Positions 1 to 4,760 of a stretch of DNA of 7,789 bases are shown piece by piece. The notes beneath the pieces are model-generated. The model made no database searches, was not told where the DNA came from, and saw only the letters and a program-made list of their open reading frames with translations. The stretch covers positions 1-7,789 of the forward strand of contig CALIIP010000144.1 of assembly GCA_938018045.1 (NCBI GenBank). The letters run 5' to 3'. The position numbers and the translations under genes were made by a program. Position 1 is the stretch's first letter; each line of letters opens with the position of its first letter. The DNA comes from an uncultured Flavobacteriaceae bacterium. GTDB lineage: Bacteria; Bacteroidota; Bacteroidia; Flavobacteriales; Flavobacteriaceae.

Positions 1-314
1 CAGATTTGGGTGAAGCAAAAAATACGCTTCGCTATAATTTAATGGCTGAAGAAAATGATGAATATCTTGAGGCAGCACAAAATGATGATTTGGTTGAGGT
101 CGCAGACGCACTTGGAGATATGTTGTATATTTTATGCGGAACTATTATTGAACATGGTATGCAGTATAAAATTGAAGAAGTGTTTAATGAAATTCAGCGA
201 AGTAACATGAGTAAATTAGGTGCAGATGGAAAACCCATATATCGTGAAGATGGTAAAGTGCTGAAAGGGCCAAATTATTTTAAACCGAATATTAAAGAAA
301 TTTTAGAGAGATAA
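1..314 (+). CDS. Nucleoside triphosphate pyrophosphohydrolase, MazG/PRA-PH-like (5' partial)
   Basis: This is the C-terminal part of a small all-alpha pyrophosphohydrolase; the first complete codon is at 3 and the stop is TAA at 312-314. The visible protein has the family's metal-binding signature: an EExxE motif (EENDEYLEA) followed about 17 residues later by ExxD within VADALGDMLYIL. The acidic side chains bind the Mg2+ used to cleave nucleotide triphosphates or phosphoribosyl-ATP-like substrates to monophosphate and pyrophosphate. The C-terminal run SKLGADGKPIYREDGKVLKGPNY is characteristic of the flavobacterial PRA-PH/MazG-like proteins I remember, which are about 125-130 residues. Roughly 25 N-terminal residues are therefore missing. 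A TTG at 6-8 could be read as a start, but the frame is open to the window edge and the Gly-Glu-Ala-Lys-Asn stretch is internal in relatives. The exact substrate (house-cleaning of non-canonical NTPs or another nucleotide) cannot be decided from sequence. The gene converges on ilvE. Confidence 0.85.
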   Translation, partial: DLGEAKNTLRYNLMAEENDEYLEAAQNDDLVEVADALGDMLYILCGTIIEHGMQYKIEEVFNEIQRSNMSKLGADGKPIYREDGKVLKGPNYFKPNIKEILER

Positions 315-340
315 AAAAAGTGCCAATTGGCGCTTTTTTT
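313..340. terminator. Bidirectional intrinsic terminator between convergent genes
   Basis: A short hairpin has the stem GTGCC/GGCGC (320-324 with 329-333, one G-T pair) and an AATT loop at 325-328. It is extended by an A-run on the left and a T-run of seven on the right (334-340). Because A-run and T-run flank the stem symmetrically, each strand reads hairpin then U-tract. It therefore serves both the pyrophosphohydrolase gene, whose stop overlaps it, and ilvE, whose stop is at 343-345. This is the strongest terminator in the window. Confidence 0.88.
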
Positions 341-342
341 AT

Positions 343-1413
343 CTATTCTTTTACTTCATATCTCCAGCCAAATTTATCTTCGGCCAAACCATATTGTATG
401 TCTGTAATTCGTTTTTTCAATCTTGCAGCAAATGAGTTTTCTAATTCAGGTAATTCATAATCATTTCCTCTGTGACCAAAACCTGCAATTGGCGAAATTA
501 CTGCAGCAGTTCCTGCTCCAAATAATTCTTTTAACTCTCCTTTATTAGAGGCTTCAATCAATTCGCTAACTTTTATTTTTCGAACTTCAACATTTATTCC
601 CTCATCTTCAGCGATCGCTATAATACTTTTACGTGTTATTCCGTCTAAAATACGATCACTTGTTGGACCTGTAAGAAGTGTATCTCCAATTCTAACGAAA
701 ATATTCATTGCGCCAGCCTCTTCAATATACTCGTGTGTATTATCATCAGTCCAAATTACTTGCTGATATCCTTTATCTTTTGCTAATTGTGTTGGATAAA
801 ACTGTCCAGCATAATTTCCTCCTGCTTTTGCAAATCCAACGCCACCATTTGCAGAACGAGAATATTTTTCTTCTATTAGAACTCTTACTTCTCCGCCAAA
901 ATACGCTCCAGATGGTGATGTAGCAATTACAATTTTATATTCATCTGAAGGTGATGCGTGGAAACCGTTTCCAGATGCAAGCATAAACGGACGAATATAA
1001 AGAGAACTTCCTTCTGTTGTTGGTATCCAATCTTTATCAATCTTTAAAAGAGTTTTTAAACCTTCCATAAAACTTTCTTCAGAAAATTCTGGAATTGCCA
1101 ATCTTTTTGCAGAAATATTAAGACGCTTTATGTTTTCTAAAGGTCTAAATAATAATATTTTACCGCTTTTATCTTTGTATGCTTTCATGCCTTCAAAAAT
1201 AGATTGTCCGTAATGAAAAATCTTTGCTGAAGGTGATAAACTAATATTTTGAAAAGGCGTAATTTCTGATTGCTGCCATTTACCATCTTTATAATCACAA
1301 ACAAACATGTGATCAGAAAACTGCTGTCCAAAGCCCAAATTACTGAAATCTATTTCTGAAATTTTTGATTTTGAAACTTTTTTAATAACGATATTTCCCG
1401 TTGTTACACTCAT
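343..1413 (-). CDS. ilvE: Branched-chain-amino-acid aminotransferase
   Basis: This is a PLP-dependent fold-type IV transaminase that interconverts valine, leucine and isoleucine with their 2-oxo acids using 2-oxoglutarate/glutamate, in the cytoplasm. With the chosen start it is 356 residues, the usual length of the long bacterial/eukaryotic-type BCAT. Family marks are HYGQSIFEGMKAY (67-79), RPF (141-143), the catalytic lysine K196 in GFAKAGGNYAG, the cofactor-binding block EYIEEAGAMNIF (228-239) and the phosphate-binding GAGTAAVISPI (299-309). The frame is open further upstream to a TTG at 1447-1449, giving 12 more residues, but that region contains the promoter -7 box (1439-1446). The ATG at 1411-1413, starting MSVTTGNIV, is therefore preferred. 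The gene ends at TAG 343-345 against a bidirectional terminator. It is divergent from the DUF4920 lipoprotein gene and no other ilv or leu gene is in the window, so it seems to be a single-gene unit. Confidence 0.96.
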   Translation of the reverse strand: MSVTTGNIVIKKVSKSKISEIDFSNLGFGQQFSDHMFVCDYKDGKWQQSEITPFQNISLSPSAKIFHYGQSIFEGMKAYKDKSGKILLFRPLENIKRLNISAKRLAIPEFSEESFMEGLKTLLKIDKDWIPTTEGSSLYIRPFMLASGNGFHASPSDEYKIVIATSPSGAYFGGEVRVLIEEKYSRSANGGVGFAKAGGNYAGQFYPTQLAKDKGYQQVIWTDDNTHEYIEEAGAMNIFVRIGDTLLTGPTSDRILDGITRKSIIAIAEDEGINVEVRKIKVSELIEASNKGELKELFGAGTAAVISPIAGFGHRGNDYELPELENSFAARLKKRITDIQYGLAEDKFGWRYEVKE

Positions 1414-1438
1414 AAAATATTGTGTTAATAATTCTCTA

Positions 1439-1446
1439 CAAAAGTA
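1439..1446 (-). promoter_or_regulatory. ilvE promoter, Bacteroidota -7 box
   Basis: The minus strand reads TACTTTTG, an exact TAnnTTTG match, ending 25 bases before the ilvE ATG. Transcription would start near 1433 and leave a leader of about 20 nt. A TTG lies exactly 14 nt upstream (complement of 1461-1463), closer than the 17-23 nt usually quoted for the -33 element. The position of this box rules out the longer TTG-started reading of ilvE. Confidence 0.7.
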
Positions 1447-1468
1447 CAAAATTGGAATGACAATTATT

Positions 1469-1478
1469 TAAGCGCTTA
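1469..1478. promoter_or_regulatory. Perfect 10-bp palindrome in the divergent ilvE/lipoprotein promoter region
   Basis: TAAGCGCTTA is its own reverse complement. It lies near the midpoint between the two outward-facing -7 boxes (23 bp from the ilvE box, 26 bp from the lipoprotein box). Its GCGC core stands out in an AT-rich spacer. The position fits an operator for a dimeric regulator acting on one or both promoters, but no regulator can be named from sequence and a 10-bp palindrome can occur by chance. Confidence 0.35.
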
Positions 1479-1504
1479 GTTTTTTATTTGAAGTATTAAT
1501 GGTG

Positions 1505-1512
1505 TAATTTTG
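1505..1512 (+). promoter_or_regulatory. Promoter of the lipoprotein-mnmD run, -7 box
   Basis: TAATTTTG is an exact TAnnTTTG match, 25 bases before the ATG at 1538, predicting a leader of about 20 nt. A TTTG (1487-1490) stands 14 nt upstream and would be the -33 partner only if the short spacing is functional. It is the only promoter-like signal found for the three genes 1538-3110, which supports one transcript. Confidence 0.7.
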
Positions 1513-1537
1513 TGATATTAATGTTAAACAATATCGT

Positions 1538-2008
1538 ATGAAAAGAGCAGTACTATTGATGTCAGTATTTATGATGCTATTGGCATGTAAAAAAGAAAAA
1601 AATGCTACCTATAAATCTTTTGGAGCAGAAATTACAGATGTAGGAACTATATCTAAAGAAAAAATGGCGCTAAACTTTGCAAATCTTAAGTTTGGTGACA
1701 CAATAGATGTGAAATTTGCTTCAAAAATTAATGAAGTTTGTAAGGCAAAAGGATGTTGGATGAAGTTGGATCTAAGTGATGAAAAAGAAACTATGGTTCG
1801 TTTTGAAGATTATGGATTTTTTATGCCTTTAAATGCTGATGATAGAGAAGTTATTGTAAATGGGAAGGCCTATCTCACAGAAATTCCAGTTAGCGAATTA
1901 CAACATTATGCAAAAGACGCAGGAAAATCTGAAGAAGAAATTGCTTTGATTACAGAGCCGGAATTTACATATGCAGTTTTAGCAGACGGAGTTTTAATGA
2001 AAGAGTAA
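1538..2008 (+). CDS. DUF4920 family lipoprotein
   Basis: This is a 156-residue exported lipoprotein. Residues 1-16 are a short basic and hydrophobic signal peptide ending in the lipobox LLAC, so C17 should be lipidated and the protein anchored in the envelope. The next residues (KKEKN) are charged. The mature part is a small domain that I assign to DUF4920 from the KFGDTIDVKFASKINEVC block (51-68) and the VCKAKGCWMKL motif (67-77), in which C68 and C73 are spaced CxxxxC before Trp-Met. Paired cysteines followed by Trp/Met suggest a metal-binding or disulphide role, which is inference; the family's biochemical function is not known to me. The next gene, 9 bp downstream, is a haem-binding lipoprotein, so the pair may share an envelope redox role. 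The ATG at 1538 begins the only signal peptide and sits at a normal distance from the promoter box. Confidence 0.85.
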   Translation: MKRAVLLMSVFMMLLACKKEKNATYKSFGAEITDVGTISKEKMALNFANLKFGDTIDVKFASKINEVCKAKGCWMKLDLSDEKETMVRFEDYGFFMPLNADDREVIVNGKAYLTEIPVSELQHYAKDAGKSEEEIALITEPEFTYAVLADGVLMKE

Positions 2009-2017
2009 AATTAACGT

Positions 2018-2443
2018 ATGAAGAAGGTATTATTTTTTGTTGCAATACTTTTCGTTTCATGTAATTCTTCTAAGAGGGAAGAAGTGCCTGAGAAGAAAGA
2101 GGATTTGGTGATGTACAATCCATCTGAATTAACAATTTTGATGGAAAAAATATATACTGATAATGAAAAGTTGAAGCAAGAAATTATCGAAGGTAAAATT
2201 ACTTCAAGTTTTTCTGATGATTTTTTAAAAATTCATTCCGCAGTAATGACAGATAAATTTGAGAGAGATGAGACGTTTAAAATTTTGGCAGATAATTTTG
2301 TGATAAGCCAACAGTCAATTTATACATCAACTCAAGAAACTGTTAAGAAAAATTATAATACAACAATCAATTTATGTGTTGCTTGTCATCAAAACACGTG
2401 CACAGGACCGATACCAAGAATTCAGAAATTGCTGATTAAATAA
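2018..2443 (+). CDS. Small c-type haem lipoprotein (cytochrome c-like)
   Basis: This is a 141-residue lipoprotein. The signal peptide (1-14) ends with the lipobox FVSC, so C15 is the predicted lipidated residue, followed by a charged linker rich in Lys and Glu (19-28). The mature part is mostly predicted helix. It ends in a single covalent haem motif, C120-V-A-C123-H124, followed by N-T-C128 and the tail TGPIPRIQKLLIK. The CxxCH sits near the C terminus, as in class II (c'-type) four-helix cytochromes, rather than near the N terminus as in class I. That resemblance is topological only; I cannot assign a family. H73 and M77 lie in a helical stretch and are conceivable second axial ligands. It would act in the periplasm, attached to a membrane, as an electron carrier or gas/redox sensor. 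The gene lies 9 bp after the DUF4920 lipoprotein and 4 bp before mnmD. Confidence 0.75.
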   Translation: MKKVLFFVAILFVSCNSSKREEVPEKKEDLVMYNPSELTILMEKIYTDNEKLKQEIIEGKITSSFSDDFLKIHSAVMTDKFERDETFKILADNFVISQQSIYTSTQETVKKNYNTTINLCVACHQNTCTGPIPRIQKLLIK

Positions 2444-2447
2444 AAAT

Positions 2448-3110
2448 TTGGAAAGAAAGATAATTATAACTGCTGATGGTTCTTCAACCATTCATATTCC
2501 AGAATGGAACGAGCAGTATCATTCCAAACATGGCGCAATTCAAGAAGCGTATCATGTGTTTATTAAGAGTGGATTGTCACTTTATAAAAATAAAGAGATC
2601 AGAGTTCTAGAGATTGGTTTTGGAACTGGTTTAAATTGTTTTATTACGCTTTTAGAATCAAAAAAACACAACTTAAAGATAGATTACGTTGGTGTTGAAG
2701 CATATCCAATTTCAAACAACGAAGTTGAAGCATTAAATTATACTTCAGAATTAAAAGCAGAGGATAAATCATCAGTATTTAAACAAATACATGATTGTGT
2801 ATGGGAAGAACGTCTAAAGATTCAGGATGATTTTTACTTGACAAAACAGAAAAAGTTTTTTAAAGAAATAGATGACGAGAATACTTTTGACTTAATTTAT
2901 TTTGATGCATTTGGAGCAAGAGTTCAACCAGAACTTTGGACAGAAGAGATTTTTGAAAAGATGTATATTGCATTAAAAAATGATGGTGTCTTAGTTACAT
3001 ATTCTGCAAAAGGTAGCGTAAGAAGAGCAATGCTAGCAGTTGGATTTGTAGTTGAACGACTTGAAGGACCTCCAGGAAAAAGAGAAATGTTAAGAGCAAT
3101 TAAAAAATAA
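2448..3110 (+). CDS. mnmD: tRNA (5-methylaminomethyl-2-thiouridine)(34)-methyltransferase MnmD
   Basis: This SAM-dependent methyltransferase performs the last methylation of the wobble uridine modification (nm5s2U to mnm5s2U) in tRNAs for Lys, Glu and Gln. It corresponds to the N-terminal half of E. coli MnmC; here it is 220 residues with no FAD oxidoreductase half, the stand-alone form. Visible marks are the substrate-side N-terminal block TADGSSTIHIPEWNEQYHS (8-26), the SAM loop LEIGFGTGLN (54-63), the acidic YVGVEAYP (80-87), FDAFGARVQPELWTEEIF (152-169, catalytic Asp in DAF) and the C-terminal YSAKGSVRRAM plus GPPGKREMLRA (208-217). All agree with the DUF752/MnmC N-domain. No ATG fits; the TTG at 2448-2450 is the only start that keeps the conserved N-terminal block without running into the previous gene. 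That start is 4 bp after the haem lipoprotein stop, so translation is probably coupled. Confidence 0.93.
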   Translation: MERKIIITADGSSTIHIPEWNEQYHSKHGAIQEAYHVFIKSGLSLYKNKEIRVLEIGFGTGLNCFITLLESKKHNLKIDYVGVEAYPISNNEVEALNYTSELKAEDKSSVFKQIHDCVWEERLKIQDDFYLTKQKKFFKEIDDENTFDLIYFDAFGARVQPELWTEEIFEKMYIALKNDGVLVTYSAKGSVRRAMLAVGFVVERLEGPPGKREMLRAIKK

Positions 3111-3211
3111 CAGATACTTAGATATGAACCGAGCATGTTAAAATCATTATTATATTAGAAAATGATTAATTGCGAACACATGTTACAAAATAATTAAAAA
3201 TAGAAATACAC

Positions 3212-3340
3212 ATGAAATTTAGTAGATTTAGAAAAAGAAGAAAACCTAATAAAAGTAAGCTGATTATACTATTAATTTTTTTATTAGGTCTTCTCTACTT
3301 TTGGCAAAATGCCGAAAGTCTAATGGAAAGGTATTTCTAA
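3212..3340 (+). CDS. Small basic single-pass membrane peptide, 42 residues
   Basis: This short open frame has ATG at 3212-3214 and TAA at 3338-3340. The product starts with a very basic segment (residues 3-16, with Arg and Lys at nearly every second position: RFRKRRKPNKSK). It continues with one hydrophobic helix (17-30, LIILLIFLLGLLYF) and ends with a short amphipathic tail, WQNAESLMERYF. The positive-inside rule predicts N-in, C-out topology. The composition pattern of charged head, clean membrane span and polar tail is what real small membrane proteins look like. I also have a vague memory of similar short proteins near mnmD in flavobacteria, which I cannot verify. The function is unknown. 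It lies 101 bp after mnmD with no TAnnTTTG box in between, so it is either read through from the mnmD transcript or has an atypical promoter. Its stop interlocks with the stop of the convergent YccA gene. Confidence 0.6.
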   Translation: MKFSRFRKRRKPNKSKLIILLIFLLGLLYFWQNAESLMERYF

Positions 3341-4080
3341 TTTAACGCAATTTTTTTCATAATTCTTAAAGCTTCAACGTAAACCCATACTAAGGTTACC
3401 AATAACCCCCAAGTCGCAACCCATTCCATATATCTTGGGACATGATTTTTCTTACGTTCTATAAAATCGAAATCAAGTAATAGTGTAAATGCGGCTACTC
3501 CAGAGGCAATTATGTTAAATCCAATTGCTAAATATGAAGAATTGTCAAGGATTGTAAAAGGCGTTTCAATATTAAAATAGTGTAAAGCCCAACTTAATGC
3601 ATAGATTGTCATGATGATGCTGATTGCAACAACCAATACACTTCTGAAGCGTTCTGTTACTTTAACTATTTTAGATTTGTATAAGAAAAGCATAAAAAAG
3701 AACGTACAGATAGTTACACCAATTGCTTGTATTGGCATTCCTTTAAATTTACTTTCTGCATAAATAGATATTCCGCCAAGAAAAAAACCTAATGATAGCG
3801 CATAAAGGGGTACAAGTATTGCTGCTAGTCGATGAATAAATGCCGTTAATAAACTAAAAAATATTGCGCCAATTAAGCCGCCATACATTATAGAGTTAAT
3901 GTTAAAACCGATAATTTCTAATTTCCAAGTAATAAACGCCGTAGTTATTACTAATAAAATACAGAAGAAAGATTTAACAATAATACCGTTAACAGTCATC
4001 TTATTTGAGGTAGATGCATAACCTTTCCAAACATCTCTGCTAAATGCAGGATTTGAAGTTTTATAAGTGTATAAAGCCAT
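3337..4080 (-). CDS. Bax inhibitor-1/YccA family membrane protein (paralogue 1)
   Basis: This is a 247-residue integral inner-membrane protein of the Bax1-I type (the shorter YccA-like branch). About seven membrane helices can be placed (roughly 34-53, 64-83, 89-107, 120-137, 146-165, 183-201, 219-239). The soluble N terminus YKTSNPAFS (6-14) and the segment GFFLGGIS (98-105) recur in the second paralogue. LLDFDFIERK (201-210) before the last helix carries D203, D205 and E208, in the region where BI-1 family members (for example Bacillus YetJ) have the acidic residues that gate pH-dependent Ca2+ leak. That functional link is by family, not shown here. The gene starts at ATG 4078-4080 behind a good promoter box and ends in TAG at 3337-3339, overlapping the convergent small peptide gene by 4 bp. 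E. coli YccA modulates FtsH proteolysis; whether this branch does the same is unknown. Confidence 0.88.
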   Translation of the reverse strand: MALYTYKTSNPAFSRDVWKGYASTSNKMTVNGIIVKSFFCILLVITTAFITWKLEIIGFNINSIMYGGLIGAIFFSLLTAFIHRLAAILVPLYALSLGFFLGGISIYAESKFKGMPIQAIGVTICTFFFMLFLYKSKIVKVTERFRSVLVVAISIIMTIYALSWALHYFNIETPFTILDNSSYLAIGFNIIASGVAAFTLLLDFDFIERKKNHVPRYMEWVATWGLLVTLVWVYVEALRIMKKIALN

Positions 4081-4083
4081 ATT

Positions 4084-4100
4084 TTGTGGGGATTGTGGGG
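4084..4100 (-). repeat. Tandem CCCCACAA repeats in the leader of YccA paralogue 1
   Basis: On the minus strand the 5' leader contains CCCCACAA twice, 9 bp apart (complements of 4093-4100 and 4084-4091), just before the ATG at 4080. Eight C residues in 17 bases are striking in DNA that is otherwise highly AT-rich. The repeats lie downstream of the -7 box, so they would be transcribed and could be an RNA-level signal. The second YccA gene has no copy in its leader. Confidence 0.5.
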
Positions 4101-4111
4101 TTGACTTAGGC

Positions 4112-4119
4112 CAAATATA
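4112..4119 (-). promoter_or_regulatory. Promoter of YccA paralogue 1, -7 box
   Basis: The minus strand reads TATATTTG, an exact TAnnTTTG match, with a TTTG (complement of 4134-4137) 14 nt upstream. The predicted transcription start is near 4106, giving a leader of about 25 nt that contains the CCCCACAA repeats. Confidence 0.65.
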
Positions 4120-4153
4120 TAGGTTTTTTCTTACAAACCTAATGATTTTCGAT

Positions 4154-4218
4154 AAAAATTACCATTTATTGATTAAAACGATCTGTTTATTGTCAAAAAC
4201 TTACCGTTTATATGCAAA
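4154..4218. repeat. A-tracts with 20-21-bp period and imperfect repeat units upstream of YccA paralogue 1
   Basis: Four A-tracts are centred near 4156, 4176, 4197 and 4217, about two helical turns apart. Three of them fall in imperfect 21-bp units (4160-4180, 4181-4201, 4202-4222) that share TTTAT at positions 6-10 of each unit; units 1 and 2 match at 13 of 21 positions. The element fills most of the spacer between the tail-anchored gene and the YccA promoter. Such spacing favours intrinsic DNA curvature or phased protein binding. The degeneracy and AT richness leave room for chance. Confidence 0.35.
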
Positions 4219-4233
4219 TTTAAATAAGTAAAA

Positions 4234-4710
4234 TTATTTTTTATAGAAATATATAATTGCAATTATGATAAGAAAACTCAGTCCTGTTAGTATATAGGCT
4301 CTTTTTTCTATTCTATTTTTATTTATCTCTTGTTGTTCTTTTATTTTTTGATTTTCTAAATCCAGGTGATTTTGATACTTTTCTATAAAATTTGTTTCAA
4401 ATTTTTGAATAGCAGCTTCATAATCATCATTTGACTTATCATTTTTTAATTTAAATTTAAATTTAAAATTGGAATATTCATCAAAATCAGTAAGTTTATT
4501 GTTATTTTTTGTAATATTTTTTTTATCAAAAAAATACAAAGAAATAATATCCCAATCACATTCTAGAATATCATCAATTTTTAATTTTTGTAATACAGCA
4601 ATTACATTATTTTTAATGTTGCCAAAGTTGATATTGTTAAGTTCGTAATTATCATTTATAAAATCATATATCGCCTTTGGATAAATTTCGTAGGTAGTAT
4701 GAGGAGTCAT
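4234..4710 (-). CDS. Hypothetical tail-anchored membrane protein
   Basis: I do not recognise this 158-residue protein. The N-terminal half (about 1-65) is a probable soluble domain with TYEIYPKAIYDFIND, a block NVIAVLQKLKIDDILE (35-50) that looks helical, and CDWDIISLYFF. Residues 66-95 are polar and low-complexity, rich in Asn, Lys and Asp, with an alternating KFKFKLK run encoded by a TTTAAA triplicate. Residues 100-138 are strongly charged and helix-forming (coiled-coil-like, with IKEQQEINKNRIEKR). One membrane helix at 139-155 is followed only by KK, so the protein should be anchored by its C terminus with the bulk in the cytoplasm. It has no signal peptide. The ATG at 4708-4710 is preceded by its own TAnnTTTG box. 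The gene lies between two related YccA-family genes on the same strand, and its Asn/Lys-rich composition differs from theirs, which suggests later insertion. No function is proposed. Confidence 0.7.
   Translation of the reverse strand: MTPHTTYEIYPKAIYDFINDNYELNNINFGNIKNNVIAVLQKLKIDDILECDWDIISLYFFDKKNITKNNNKLTDFDEYSNFKFKFKLKNDKSNDDYEAAIQKFETNFIEKYQNHLDLENQKIKEQQEINKNRIEKRAYILTGLSFLIIIAIIYFYKK
4450..4467. repeat. TTTAAA hexanucleotide repeat, three copies, inside the tail-anchored protein gene
   Basis: Three perfect tandem TTTAAA units encode the alternating Phe-Lys stretch around residues 82-87. As the unit is two codons long, gain or loss of a copy would keep the frame and change the protein by two residues, so it is not a phase-variation switch. 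Confidence 0.75.
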
Positions 4711-4729
4711 TTTGGTTGGTTTAGTGTAA

Positions 4730-4737
4730 CAAAAATA
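4730..4737 (-). promoter_or_regulatory. Promoter of the tail-anchored protein gene, -7 box
   Basis: The minus strand reads TATTTTTG, an exact TAnnTTTG match, ending 19 bases before the ATG. The implied leader is about 14 nt. No TTG is seen at 14 or at 17-23 nt upstream, so the -33 half is weak or absent. The box lies in the 50-bp spacer after the second YccA gene. Confidence 0.5.
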
Positions 4738-4760
4738 AGCAAAAAAAACATTATTACTAA

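Noticed and set aside
708..923. Plus-strand open frame of 71 codons inside ilvE
   Set aside because: It lies wholly antisense to a well-conserved ilvE, and its Leu-rich product is what reverse reading of that gene gives; no promoter or family signature.
1414..1449. Longer ilvE with 12 extra residues from a TTG at 1447-1449
   Set aside because: The extension overlaps an exact -7 promoter box (1439-1446) and adds residues not typical of the family.
2924..3136. Minus-strand open frame of 70 codons over the 3' end of mnmD
   Set aside because: It is antisense to the conserved methyltransferase C terminus, with no recognisable motif.
3142..3167. Inverted repeat AATCATT/AATGATT after mnmD as a terminator
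   Set aside because: The stem is only seven pairs, mostly A-T, with a 12-nt loop and no T-run after it.
4160..4222. 21-bp repeats as a CRISPR array
   Set aside because: Units are contiguous and degenerate with no spacers, and no cas genes are present.
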